From: Phoronis australis
Taxonomy: Eukaryota > Phoronida > Phoronidae
Assembly: GCA_002633005.1 (NCBI GenBank)
Contig: NMRA01000111.1
Location: 214,866 to 278,865 of the forward strand
Direction of reading: 5' to 3'
DNA length: 64,000 nt
Shown piece after piece: positions 23,901 through 55,864 of the stretch; position 1 is the stretch's first letter, and each line of letters opens with the position of its first letter. A program made the translations under genes and the position numbers. The notes under the pieces were generated by a model, which searched no databases, was not told the DNA's origin, and saw only the letters and a list, made by a program, of their open reading frames with translations.

Positions 23901-24510
23901 GACCTCTCTGATAATGTGGTGATATTTTAAGAAACCATCCAGCACCAGGGAAAACTACTGCAGGATAGATCTGCCAAGTATTCGGCAACAAGCCTATATA
24001 ATCTCGCCCTGGAATTCATGGTTACCAAAGAGGTTTAGTAGTCAGATAAGCTTTGTGTTGTGATAAATATATATTGATGTAGATGCATTTTGTATTTCTA
24101 TGCAGTAGTAGTACTCGTACTTTTTTGTACATGTTGGAGATCTGTTATTCATGTGCTATTAGTGTCCGTGAACTTGATGTATTAGTTTATTAAACAAGTT
24201 GTGTTACGCCATACATGTCGTCCTGACTTTGACTAGATTCTCGTAACTTTCGTGTTTTATTTTTATCCACAAGATCTGTTCTGTTATTTGAATTGAAATG
24301 ACAAATATACTTTTAGTTACTGGTTTCATGATTGATTTGTGATATGCAGTGCTAGTCACTAGTCACTTGCCACGTAAGTTACACTGATTGGATGGGAACA
24401 TATCTATACAAGGCTGACAACAATGTTCAATGTATAGCAAACAGGATATATTACATGTTTGGCCCAAGTATTATTTCTATCTGTTGAATAAAATCTCTTG
24501 TGTGTGTTTT
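20990..24510 (+). other. BCKDK 3' UTR / downstream region with poly(A) signals
   Basis: No exon-like frame follows the stop codon. AATAAA occurs at 21145-21150, 22091-22096 and 24487-24492. The last is the strongest site because a GT-rich run (TTGTGTGTGTTTTT) follows directly, so a long 3' UTR of about 3.5 kb is possible. Short frames here have no recognisable similarity. Confidence 0.5.
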
Positions 24511-26169
24511 TAAGAGGCTATAAACCAGCCAGTTACAACAAAACTCATCTTTTGATTTTGGCCACTTCATTAGTTTCATCTTGGGTACATTTCACTCGCC
24601 ATGGCAATGTCAGCAGGACAGGCAATTCCATGCATCTCACCACAATCAATTTCAATCCCAACAAAGGATAAGATCACAACAATATTGCTTGTGAAGACCA
24701 TAGACACCTGTGAAGTTGATGTGTTTCACAGCTGAACATGTTTTATAGAGACTACCTGAAACGAGACTTGTAACGATTTGTAGCGCCGTGCTAATGATCA
24801 ATAAGAACTTGAGAAGAATTCCAAATAATATAATAACATAACATTAAATAATAACAGTAATAGTAGTAATAACACATTTTGCTTACATATTTTCAGAATG
24901 ATAACAGTCATTTTAATACTGGAAAATTTTAGCATAACGAAAATACAAAACAATCCTCAACAAAAGTAGCACTGTGAAAAACCTAAAATGCACTGAGCAG
25001 CAAGGTACAATATGTCCACATTACAAATTATTGAAAATTGCTATCCACATACACGGAAAACACATTGAATTATTCTGACATCAAATTACTAGAAATTACA
25101 AAAAACAAATGAGATTAGATGTGTTTGAAATGAAAACTCAAATTCAGAACAATGACCATCAGCAAAAAGCCTGTATATGCAGTGGGCAGTGCAGATAATT
25201 AAAGTATTGTTTACCGGAAAACGAATTTCAACACTCCAAATGTGTATCACATGTACAAAAGCAGAGTTTAAACATTTCAAATTTGGGACAAAAACAATTG
25301 GTATAATTGAAATTTCAACAATATAAAGGATTACAAGTTACTTTCCCAGAAATACTCAAAATGTAGCAGACGTTTTTGTAATAGATGAAAAATACAAACC
25401 ATGTGAACAACGAAATAAAATATTTTTAAATATTAATTAAAAATATTAATTTTATTTTTATAGAAATTTGACAAAAGTCCAACACCCAATTGAAGAATTT
25501 TCACCCGACTGCAAGCCATGCTAAAAATAACTGCAATCTGTTTTTCACTTCTAATTTGCAAGAAATTAAGAAAACACTTATTTCATAGTAAGTTTGAGTA
25601 CAGTAAATTCCTGACAATTCGATAACAAAAAATTTTATCCTACAAGAAGAGGACACGCTAATAAAAAAAATGTGAATTATACTCGACTAATCTTTATACA
25701 AATGTAATCCCTTGAAAGCCACCCTGACTGAACAGTCCTCTTAACATTCCAAACCGAAGTCATATTTCTGAAACTTGTAACCCACACTGCTTAAATCGGC
25801 CATTTTACAACTTCTGTTTTCTGACCAGAGAATTTTCTTAAAACAAAGTTTGCTTACCGCAAGACAAAAATTCCTATGACCTATTTCAAATTGATGGCAA
25901 TTTCCAACTGAATGCATGCATTTATGCACTATATCAAGGGTCTTAATTTCAGATGGCATGCTAACATTTGTGAGTAGTTTAGTCCAGTTTTGGTAACTAT
26001 CTAAAACACAGTGAACCACGAGCAAGGTTAGCCTGCTAGAGCCACTCCCCTTGGCGAGTTTTCACTTTTTAACTTGCGTCCCAATAAATGGGTAGTGCCT
26101 ACAACCTTAAAAATTATCCTTCACCAAAGGGAATTTTTTATCACCTTACATGCACGGGTAGCGAAAGTT
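24511..26169 (-). other. Convergent interval and KDM2 3' UTR
   Basis: This very AT-rich stretch lies between the BCKDK poly(A) region and the KDM2 stop codon. A reverse AATAAA (TTTATT at 25451-25456) lies beside a palindromic AAATATTAATT duplication near 25425-25450 and is a candidate KDM2 poly(A) signal. No coding sequence is seen. Confidence 0.4.
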
Positions 26170-45398
<19,229 letters not shown>

Positions 45399-45739
45399 GT
45401 TCAAGTTCACATAAATACAGAAAATCTGAAAATAAAGCAACTAACGACATGAAATCATCATTGAGAAGTGGACTGTATCAACTCATTTGAAAGAAATACT
45501 ACGTCACTGACGAGTGCAATGGCCAAAGCGCATGCGCTCGCGGAAATAAACAAAGATGCCGAACGGAAAACGATGAGGGACCTGCCCTGATTTCTTGTAC
45601 GTTTCGCCGGTTTTAGCTCCGGCATTACGCATTTACCCATAACCTCAACTAAAGACAACCTAAGGTGTTCACCAAAGCGTAGTGCACACCGTTGATGCAA
45701 TTCCCATTCTTCGACGATAGGATCTCGAGCCACAAGATC
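45399..45739. promoter_or_regulatory. Short head-to-head promoter region of KDM2 and ORAI
   Basis: Only 341 bp separate the proposed KDM2 start (45398, -) from the ORAI start (45740, +). The right half is richer in CpG than the surrounding introns, with no TATA box clearly placed for either gene. This fits a bidirectional CpG-type promoter. Either 5' UTR may extend over part of it. Confidence 0.55.
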
Positions 45740-48700
45740 ATGGCTACTCAAGTCAACGCAGTTTCCTGGAGGAAGTTGTATTTGGGCAGAGCTAAACTCA
45801 AAGCAATCAGCAGAACATCTGCATTGCTCTCAGGTTTTGCCATGGTAAATGCAGCCTTTTTTAACAAGTGTGCAATAAATCCTTATGTCGAGCAAGAGAA
45901 TACGTTCAGCACCCAGAACAGTGAAGCACCGTAGCCTACGCCGGCGTAGCACACTACATGTGATGAGCACAGGTTATCCTAGCTGCGATGTCACGATGCT
46001 TAGGCTCAAAACATTCAGCTTAGGACCAGTTGATAGCTGAGTTTTCTAGTCCAAATTAGCCACCTATTCGACACTGTCATTGGTCCCATGCTCTATTAGT
46101 TGTATAGTCAACTAGACCTTTATAGATTTTTAATGCAGTGCTTTCTCACTTCCACTATTTGAAGCCGAAGGGCATGTAATTTTTCGCTGCCAACGTATGA
46201 AGTATATATCAGCCAAAAGTTATGCTCATCTGGGAAAATCCTTGGCCAAGTGATTGTTATGCCTAGCTCAAGATATGCAGCTTAAGGCCAGTTGAATGAG
46301 AGCCAAGTTTCTCGAACCTGGTATTCTGTTATAGCTCTGTTGTAGACCAAGTAAGCCACCAGACCACGTGAACTTGGTCTGCTTGTTACACAGTTCAGTC
46401 TTGTATACCAAGTGAACTCTTACATTTGAGTTGAGCTCTATTGCTGAAATCTGAATGTTTGTCTTGGTTCTACAGTGACCAGGTCTTTCGGCTTTCCTAA
46501 AGTTGATTTCATTTTGATAAGCCTTTTTTCTTTTAACGTTTCTTTGGGAAGAGAGTAAAAAGGATAAAAACCCATAAAAGTACACAGCACATGTACCATG
46601 AGAAGGTTGAGAAACTCCACATGAGTATAGGACAAATTATAAATCTGTGTTGAACTTACTTGAGAAAGAAATGGCAACTTTTCGTCAGCCACTGTTGACT
46701 TTATCAAGCCTGTACGACATCTGTTGCCATTCTTTCTCAAGTAAGTCCAGTAGTTATATTTTTCCTACATTCTATCTACTGGCTGATTTACATCCACATC
46801 AGCAGATCTGAGTGAAGAAAGATTGCCCTTCTCAGCTATCCAGAACATTCACTATGGAAAAGAAGTTGACATGAGCAAAGTTGTCGCAGTATTTGCGCGA
46901 AGTTGCTGACAAAGTTAGAGCTGGAGAGTGTTGTGTGGAAGTTCAAGCACTCTCATATTACTCGGGTTCTTATTTGTCATTTAAAATTAATAGATTAGCT
47001 TGGAATCTGTGTTACACAATTAATTGTGACTACAGCTGATACATGTTTGACACCTATGGGATCTTTGATATTGGTAAACGTTTTCATAACTTTATTTAGT
47101 GTGATGTTAGTATTAGAGATGTGGGATATTTGTTAAGATTGAATCTGATGCTCTCTTTGATCCCACCTAGCTTTTTTGAAATTCAAACCCTCTGTCAAAT
47201 AAAGCTGGTTGCACTCTTGGAAACAACAAACTGTAAGTTATTTGAATAAGAAAGTACAAAATAGTATGCTTGGTGTCTTTCAGGTTATGAGTATACCCAC
47301 AAAACTGCAAAAAATCGACAAACTTGGTAGCGGTAGCACTGTATAAAACGCTGTTGAGATCTAAATAAATATTTTAGCAATCTTAAAAAGTTTATCTCAA
47401 AACTATCATTGACTGAAAACATTATTTGAAACTGTGACAGGATTTTTCGGATTTCCGCTTAAATGTTTAAAGCGGTTATAAACCTGTCTTGCAGATCGCA
47501 AAAGTCAACTTTAGATTTAGACCAATTAGCATTATGAAATTCGTCTCAGAACTGTTCCTTTCTCAAATTGGATGTGAGTTTGGGGCTTCCAAATAACTGT
47601 GAGTTCATTATTGGGCAAGACTAGGCTCCACAAGTTTGTGTCATTTGATACAATGAGTGTAGTCTTGAGGAATAACTCGGTTCTCTGCTAGCCCAGAAAT
47701 TCCTTCTAATCTGAGTAGCGGACAAGTTGTGACCAATTTTAATGCAGTAGGTGCAGTAGTCTTAATCATTTTTTTCACGGAAAGCAGGTTTAATATCCAA
47801 ACTTTGCCTTTTGCTACTTCCTATTCTGTTGTTTTGCTGTAATGGTACGTTTTCAGAGTGTACTTTTTACTCAACAACTATGATCATGTGACCCAAGTTG
47901 ACAAATTGGAGAAAGTTACAAAAATTGAATTTTACAAGCTTTCTATACTTCGAAATATCGTGTGTCTTTTAATCATGTCTCTTGGTCAGTTGCTTCACCA
48001 ATGTTCTGTTGAGCGTTGACTAAGTGCATGGCCTGGCCCCAACTGCTGAAGTTAATCATAATTACTCTTTTAGTTAGCTGATTTATTCCATTAAGTGCTG
48101 TGCAAATTGTGTGTGTGAGTGCGTGCGTGTGTTTGTGTGTGTGTATACAAACTTACCATGCATGACAAATCCAAAATTGGATAGTGTCAGAAAGCAAAAA
48201 ATGAAAATAAATAAGGTATAAAATACAATTGTCTCTATACATACCTCAGGAAGAGTGGTAGAGACTGGAAAGCAAGCATTTTTATCATTTTTATTAGTAT
48301 GCTTTTCTAGAGAACACAGTTGTGTCTTATACTGTATTTATTTTCATGTTACCTCTCCTGTCGCAGCCTATTGCATTTATTAGTAAGTAGTAGACTATTT
48401 AATAATTTTTATTTTTAGGTGGCAATGGTGGAGGTACAGATTGAGGAAGGTGTTCCCGAGGAGCTACTGGTGTCCTTTAGTGTGATAACTACACTCCTCG
48501 TTTCTGTTCATGTTTTGGCCCTGATGATCAGCACATGTATTCTTCCCAACATCGAGGCTGTTAGCAATGTTCACAGTCTGTCTGCTGTGCAGGAAAGTCC
48601 GCATGATTCTCTTCACTGGTACATTGAACTAGCCTGGGGACTGTCTACTGGTTTAGGGATACTTTTATTTCTGGCAGAGATTGCTATTCTTTGTTGGGTA

Positions 48701-48904
48701 AAATTCTTCACTCATACTAAGCCTGCAGCTATAGCGTCCACAGTTATTGTTATACCGGTCGTGTTGATATTTATTGGCTTCTCCGTGCATTTCTATCGCA
48801 AGCTGGTGACGCATAAATATGAAAAGACCAATAAAAGTATAGCTGAACTGGAAAACATGGCAACCCAGCTAGACTCCAACCATGGACTTGTTATGGATGT
48901 TTGA
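45740..48904 (+). CDS. ORAI: ORAI calcium release-activated calcium channel subunit (2 coding exons)
   Basis: Exons 45740-45844 and 48419-48904 join in phase 0 after SGFAM, the intron position I recall from human ORAI1. The product is 196 residues. ORAI forms the hexameric plasma-membrane pore opened by STIM when endoplasmic-reticulum calcium is depleted. Visible parts are the [20 protein letters not shown] helix of TM1 with R25 (equivalent to human R91), the selectivity-filter glutamate E40 in VAMVEVQ (human E106), the [17 protein letters not shown] block after TM2, TM3 with [14 protein letters not shown], and TM4 with [10 protein letters not shown]-terminal helix ([13 protein letters not shown]) is the STIM-binding site. 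The extracellular loop 2 is very short. The first start gives the best Kozak context (ATCATGG); an in-frame ATG at 45695 would add 15 residues. Confidence 0.96.
46654..46746. repeat. Long hairpin in the ORAI intron
   Basis: ACTTACTTGAGAAAGAAATG...CAAC (46654-46678) pairs with 46723-46746 over 24 bp with a single bulged A. A further TCGT/ACGA pairing lies inside the 44-nt loop. It could be a small transposon remnant or a hairpin transcript. Confidence 0.85.
48109..48145. repeat. Imperfect (TG)n microsatellite
   Basis: A run of TG dinucleotides, interrupted by GAG, GCG and TTG, about 270 bp before ORAI exon 2. Confidence 0.9.
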
Positions 48905-51318
48905 CCAGAGGTGTCGTCACTGACAAGTGAGCTCAGTGTTGGATCATGGTGCTAATCTGAAGGTAGACCAAGAGTGAGAGAATGGGTAGTGGTGGGCAGA
49001 CAAGTAACAAGTATTGAGTAACTACCAACATTTCTTGCATTTACCTTTAGCTTAATTTTGGTTGAGTGAGCTCGACTGAGTGATAACTCGTAACTGTGTA
49101 ATATAAAGATAACAAGTATATATATTAGTCAGCATGAAACTGCAATATTTCGACCAGAATAGCTCTACTTAATTACTCAGATTGACACATCTTCCAGGAT
49201 GTGGAATTGATTGCTAATTTTGAGCTCCTTGTGCCAATCTACTGTAAAGAAAGCATGCTTTGCAAAAAAACTTTTGTGGAAAACAAACAAATGTCTCATA
49301 CTGAATGCAAGGTCTTTGTATTCATTTCACGTTTTTGTAAGACATTTTTGTCGCTGACTTTCATGTGGTTTCACCGTCAAAAGTGGACACTTCATACTGT
49401 TTTGGTTAAGTCTACTATGACAAGATGTATTCAGAAGACGTCATGACCAGTGACATTATAAAATCCTAAGCCATTACTGTGCAGTTTCTAATGTTCTTTA
49501 AGGGGGAAAGCAACTGTGTTTGATGTTACTTTAGTGAAAATACAGATCCCTGGTTATTTTTGGAATTAAATTGATTATTCTGTGATTTAAAAACTACTGT
49601 TCTATGGTGTATTTGCTGTGTGTGGAGCAGTATAAAGTGAGCAGCAGCCCAGTGTTTGAACAGTTTGTCAACGCTGTCAGAATTAGTGGCAGTGTGACAC
49701 TCCTTTTTGTGCCTGTGAGTACCCTGAATCACCACTTAGGGAATGGAAATCACTTTCTGTCATTGAATGTGAAGTTTCAACACGTTTTTGTGGTCGAGTA
49801 AATAAACCTAGTTTATACAGTTCAGGTACTGAGTAGTGATTTGGCGAGGGGTCTCTTGGTCGAGTTACCATGTTTTGTGCATAATATTGTAATCGTGCCG
49901 TGTCATGAAACTTTTTGTGGTTACTCATTTGCATCCTCAAAACAATAATTTATGTAAAAATTATGCTTCTCTCACTTGTACTCAAATGCCATCTAGAGGA
50001 CCTGCAAAGGGTGCTCAAGAGGGACTTGTGTGTAATAGACTGGGCAATACTGGTCATGGCAGACACCCTCTGCCGTCACCAGCACAGGGAAGTTCTTATG
50101 GTTCTCATTGGGTGGCATAAAGGCACTCTTGGTTTAAGGTTATGAGTAACCCTAGATAAGTGTTGAGCTCTTAGCTAATTTTGGAGCATTATGTCTCAGA
50201 AATTGCTAATCGGATTCGGAGGAAGCTGGTGTGATTATTCTCATATGCCAGCCGTAATAACTTGGAAATGTTCTTCATTGAGTTGTCTTCTGCCTTTATT
50301 ATTCGTAGTATTTTTACATTTGGGTTGAGAGTTGGTGGGTAGTTGATAATTGGTTTCTTATTTTTAATATTCTCTCAACTGATGTATACTTTGCAATTTG
50401 TATTAATTTATTAGATACATTTGAATATATGTTACGTAACTCTCCATTTTGTTGAAATTTGAGTCAATTGAGTTAAATGTATTTGGTGTGGTGTTCTGCA
50501 AGTGCATGTTAAAACTTAAAATTGAAAATAAAGATATATTTATTGAGAAACATTTTTTAGCTAAATCCTAAAATTGAATGGAAAGTTAGTTCTAGATGCA
50601 AACTTGATGCTTATTTGGTTGAAATGCGATGATATTTACAATGAAATAATAAATATGTTTGCATCTTGATATTCTTAAAGTTAACACAATGTGCATCCTT
50701 ATTTTGAAAATACAATCATCTCAACACTGCTGAGACAACCACATTCTAAACATTATCTAGATCAAAGTAAGCAAAGAATTTTGGAGTATTAGAAAATATT
50801 TGAAAAACTGAAATTGTACACCAAGGATGTAACATTAAATGAAAACTGCTTTAAATATAAGTAACAAAATTTTTAGTACAAATGACCAAACAACAAACTA
50901 CAGTCTAAAAGCACACACAAGGTACTGTCGGTTTTTGTGAAAAATTTGCTACTGGTGACTAGCCTTGTGAGTAGTCTGAAAATATTGAGACTTTAGTTTT
51001 TAAGCGTACCAAACTAGGCACTCCACGTTAAGAGTATTGAGTCCTATTGCGAGTTTCAGACACCTTGCTCATTGAAGAGGACCAGACAATTATGGGCGTG
51101 AGACTTAAATTGTTTGTACTGGGCACTGAAGTCATCCACATGAATGATGTAAGAACAGCAACAAAAAATGGCACTTGCTAACTGAAGACTTAAGTTGTAC
51201 ACCTGAACAGCAAATCATCGGCTCGTGAGTAAATCATTTTCATGAAGCACCCATGCCAAGTGGTTATGTGTGGATTATTGTCTGGTACCCTTACTATGAA
51301 AGCTGTTCCTCAAGCATA
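48905..51318. other. ORAI-MORN3 convergent interval with 3' UTRs
   Basis: There is no coding sequence between the ORAI stop and the MORN3 stop. AATAAA signals on the plus strand lie at 49801-49806 and 50527-50532. Several short open frames have no recognisable similarity. Confidence 0.6.
50527..50544. terminator. Overlapping poly(A) signals on both strands
   Basis: The 18-bp stretch AATAAAGATATATTTATT reads AATAAA from both strands (50527-50532 forward, 50544-50539 reverse). Lying between convergent ORAI and MORN3, it could end transcripts of both genes. Confidence 0.45.
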
Positions 51319-54300
51319 TTATTCTTGATCTTGTAGAAACATTTCTTCTGCTTCAGCCATTACTTGGTTGGAATCGCACAGCTCAATCTGAAATCCAAGA
51401 CCACAAGTTATTTAAAAACAACTATTTAGAAGCGAGGCTCTAAATATTGATTGTGACACTAGTCAATTTCTAGACTAAAGCACAGTATACAATAAAATAT
51501 TCATGATTTAGAAAATTGAATTATTCCATTGAGATTTCCAGAAAATGTAACCAAGCATTGTTTTGTTAATGCAAAAATGGACAGGCAGACCCAATCATAG
51601 GACTTCTTCTCTCAGGTAGCCGCACACCCCCACATTTCCATGATAGCTGAATACCTGCAGGTAAAAAACACACACAAGCACGCACACACAGAAAGAGAGT
51701 ACTACAACTTGTGTAACATGAACTCCCATCTTCACATACAATGTTTATCAACCCACCTTGGGAACAGGGTATTTTGTTGGCTCAGGTGCACCCTCTCGGT
51801 CAAAGTCTTTCACCTGGCTACATTTGGCTACATCATTCAACCATACACCCTCCATGAGTTGACCCTTGTCAAGGAAGAAAAACTTTCCGTGACCATTTTT
51901 CATGCCATCCTTCCACGACCCCTCGTATCTGTTTTCATTCACTGAAAAGAGTACACAGCCATGTCAGTGGTATACATGCAATGGGCTAGCTAACATTAAT
52001 GCAAAAAATGAGGCCAAGTATTCTTAGTTTAGAATGATAGGTAAGATAACTAAAAATGTTCGCCACATTATATGGTCTCTCCTTTGACGGTCAATGATGG
52101 ATTGAATTCCGTCCGAAATATTGATTTCGTGGATCCAAATTGGTGACTCTAAAACAGCTGAATTTCAAACTCCAGAGAGACAACAAAGCAACAGAAGCTG
52201 TTAAGGTAAAAGGAGAGTTTTCTTATCAAGGATCCAACGTCTTAATTACCTTTTAAAGTATTAATAGTAGATATAAAACAGTATACTTCTCAATCACAGA
52301 ATCTCATTATGTGCATAAAAAGAATCGTCAGATGTTTGTAATCACGACTGCATTTTTTCTAAAAACGCAATTCTGTTTCATATTCTGTTAGCTTCTAAAA
52401 TATGTATGGGGTTGTGTTTTAAGACCTTTTAGCTCAAGACCCCTGCTTTTAAAAATAAATACACCAAAAATGATTGAAAAAACAGAAGTCTTGATTTGTG
52501 ACCCTTACAATCACGGCTTCGAGCTAAAAAAATCCCATACACACAGTTTGGAGCTTACAAACAAAACAAACAGAATTTGCAAAAAATTTGGAAAATTCAG
52601 TGCTCTCCATGAAAAATCAAATTTTAAACAAAAAAATGCAATTCATGTGATTCTAAACATTTGGACATTTAACCTTCACGCACATAATAAGAATTCTGTG
52701 ATCATCAAACTTCAAAAACACATAGTTTTATGGTTATAACTATACTTTAAAAGTTTTTTAAGAAATTTTATCCTCAGTAATGCAGGTATCCTATTACTTC
52801 AATCAAACTGAGGAATGCCTATATTTACCTAGTCGTAACATGCCTTGCCCATTTCGCTTGTCGTCATACCATTCACCTTCATATGTGCTGCCATCCGCAT
52901 AGTACATGCGACCCCAGCCACTGCGCTTGTCTGCGTACCATTCACCTTCATAATATTCATCTGTTCTGTAAAAATGTGTTCCATAACCCTGTGCAATGAA
53001 AACACAACATCTTGATGCAAATCAAATAATGTGAAGAAACACATTTAAATTGTGTCATGTACAATCAAATCTGCACATTGCCTTTTTAGCTAAAAGAATT
53101 GAATCAGACTTTTTGCTTTTGACAAAACTGGTTTGAAAATTTTACCACGATAAAACTTGTTTTCTGCATTAAAAAAGAACATACAAACCCTTAACAGTTA
53201 AAATTACGCGTTGGAAATTGTCGAGTGTGCTAACCCTGGTATTTGAAAACGACGTGCAGGGAACAAGTCGGTCACACGGCTATTTTTGTGAACACATACG
53301 TGTAAGGCTGATGACCCCAACTGGCCAAGTTACTGAGTCATGACGACACATGAAAAGATTAAGTATCTATTATATGAGGATGAAGTGAAGTTGAAAGACG
53401 CAAAGTTCCTAGACAGATATGGTCTGTCACCCTGGCTCGTGTGCAACATTTATAAATTTACTTAACAATTAAATTACTCAACACAAATTCAGGGCTGCCT
53501 AGACACAATAATTTTTTTCAATGCAATAAGTCCCAAGTTACAAGTTTGAAGTATGTTTAAATTGATGGCTACACAGGCAAAATGCAGCTGAAATAAGTAT
53601 TAAACTGAGATGGTAAAAGTACGGTGTTCTGCGGAAACACAAATTAGGGTTGACTTTTGTAGCTCTCTCACGGCAACAAATGTCTAGCCAAAATCATGTG
53701 TTCTCATTTAAAATTCACGGCAACATCTCACATAATCTTGTGAAGTCTTGCTTTTCTAATGAAGTTCTAGCATTATTGAACTCTGCCCAGGTATTCATAT
53801 TTAAAAAATAGAAGGATAGTCAATTTCACCTATCTCATTAAAGAAGACCAAAAATGCTGTAAAATGAAATAATGATAATAATACTAATAATAACACTAAC
53901 AACAATAATAATAATAATAATAATAATAACAATAAATTACGATGCAAGTTGAGTTCAAAACAGTATCTGAAGAAATTCAAAACCAGTGTTCTACTTTTCT
54001 TTGAAGATTACAGAACTTCAACAAATGTGCTGGCCCGCCGGGCCAGCTAGTCTGAAAATTTACTGGCCTGGCTGCCAAGTTGCTTTTCAAAGTTACTGAT
54101 GCCGCAAATCCATTGGCCACCGAGTATTTTGAACGCTTTTTACAAACACATTTGAACTAAGAACCTGTATAATACCAGGGGCTATAATTTTGTCAATTAC
54201 TTTGCAAGCAAGAGTCAAATAAAATGTAGAGTAACACAAGGTGTTTGTAACTCAGGTACACAGTCAAATTCTTTTGTAGAGGAGCATTCCCAATGTGCAC

Positions 54301-55864
54301 TTTAAAAGTCATGACTGTATCAATGCATGATTGTAACAATGCATTAAGAAACGACACAATGAAGCAGTGAAAAGTTGAGGAAGTGAGTGTAGCAAGATAC
54401 TGACAATAACCCAGACCAAAGACATGTTGTACATGAATGGATATTCTTGTTTCACTCCGTCTCAGCTGAAACGTGTCACATCATTTAATTGTTTTTTAAA
54501 ACACAAACTTCGTGTTCAAAATTTATCTTCATTTCCATAACTGCTTACATGTCTTTTATCATTCTTCCAACCACCAGAGTACTGCTTTTTATAGCCACCA
54601 TCTTCTGTTGGTAAGCTGTAAGTACCAAAGCCATTCCTCTTGTTCTTGAGCCAGTCCCCATCATAAAGAGCACCGTTTGACTTCCACTTGTACGTCCCTT
54701 TGCCTATTTCGGAAACAATATAACAATTTGTTAAGAACAAAAAACAGCTACACCTGAGACTATTGGTACCCACAGCAATGCAGTGTTCTCCTCAACAGAA
54801 AATTCAAACTCAGCTGAAATTACAGAATTCAAGTACACGATTGAACGTCCATGTTCATACTGTGGAAAGTTAGTGTCTTAAGTAAATGCACTAAAAACCC
54901 AAAATTTCCTAATTTGATTAAGAAATGACTAATCTCTCAACATTTCAAACTCCTTGCATAAGGTTTACAACTCCATGCAAATACATGCTAAGCTTGTCAT
55001 GACAAAATTCAAACTCGACACAAAAGAGGCTGTGGAGAACACTGAAATGGGGGAATAACTAGGATTTGTTATCGTGATAGGCAAGTTGGAAATTTAGTTT
55101 CCGTGTTCAAAGTATGATTATTCTGAATGCCTGAGTCCCTTTGACAAAGAAAACCTACAGTTCATGACACTTAGGCCAATTGCTGGCGAGATCATAAGCC
55201 AAAACTCAAGTCAATCTGTGAACTGAAACACAACTTGTATCAACTACACCTTCACAAAACAATGTCATCTGATTTCTCATTTCATGGACTTTGGTTCAGA
55301 GTCGTCCTGATAGTATTGGCTTCTAATAAGTGACACTGTTTAAGACATATCTGAGACACATGACTGGGTAGCTTGTGAAGACCACTCAATTCAAGGGACA
55401 CTGAAAGCTCAATAATTCCAATGCTGGGTAGGACACTTAAATTACCGCACACAATTTCCACTATGGCCTTGAAACATTCGCCGATAATTACTTATGAGGA
55501 AGAGTCCTTCACATTTCTGATGCCAAGCCCTGATAAACGTTTCACTCCAAGTTAAGTCATGCACCAAAAAAATTAGGAAATGGGCTTGTGCCAAACTGCT
55601 GCAGCTTAATCCATTTGGCCACATCTTAAGTCTGCGTGACATAAGGAAATGAATGAAAGAAAGCAACTTACACATTCCACGCATCACAGAGTAAAATTCA
55701 AAAAACAAGAAACACTTACCACTTTTTAAGTTATCCAACCACTCTCCAGTGTATTCGTCGCCATTCACAGAGTACACAGTGTGTCTGATGCCTTTTTTGT
55801 TGGCCTGATAATCCCATTCCTTCCACAGTGGTTGAGATTTTTTTGGTTGCTTCAAATGTGGCAT
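51319..55864 (-). CDS. MORN3: MORN repeat-containing protein 3 (5 coding exons)
   Basis: Exons in transcript order: 55864-55720, 54703-54549, 52988-52829, 51941-51757, 51387-51319; all phases fit and give 237 residues (about the length I recall for human MORN3). Repeated MORN motifs are visible: YTGEWLDNLKSGKGTY, YDGDWLKNKRNGFGTY, YSGGWKNDKR, YYEGEWYADKRSGWGRMYY, YEGEWYDDKRNGQGML and YEGSWKDGMKNGHGKFFF. The C-terminal APEPTKYPVPK plus a short acidic helix also matches MORN3. The start is the first ATG after an in-frame stop, and the N-terminus (PKKSQPLWKEWD) aligns with the human protein. MORN3 is known from testis and is linked to cilia and sperm; MORN repeats usually act as scaffolds. It converges with ORAI. 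Confidence 0.95.
53873..53936. repeat. (AAT)n-type microsatellite
   Basis: About 60 bp of TAA/CAA trinucleotides in the MORN3 intron between exons 2 and 3. Confidence 0.95.
54029..54047. repeat. 19-bp GC-rich palindrome
   Basis: GCTGGCCCG and CGGGCCAGC are perfect inverses around one C. It stands out in an AT-rich MORN3 intron and is probably part of an old interspersed repeat. Confidence 0.7.

Noticed and set aside
46654-46746. Calling the ORAI intron hairpin a microRNA gene
   Set aside because: Stem length fits, but nothing in the sequence separates a pre-microRNA from a short inverted-repeat transposon.
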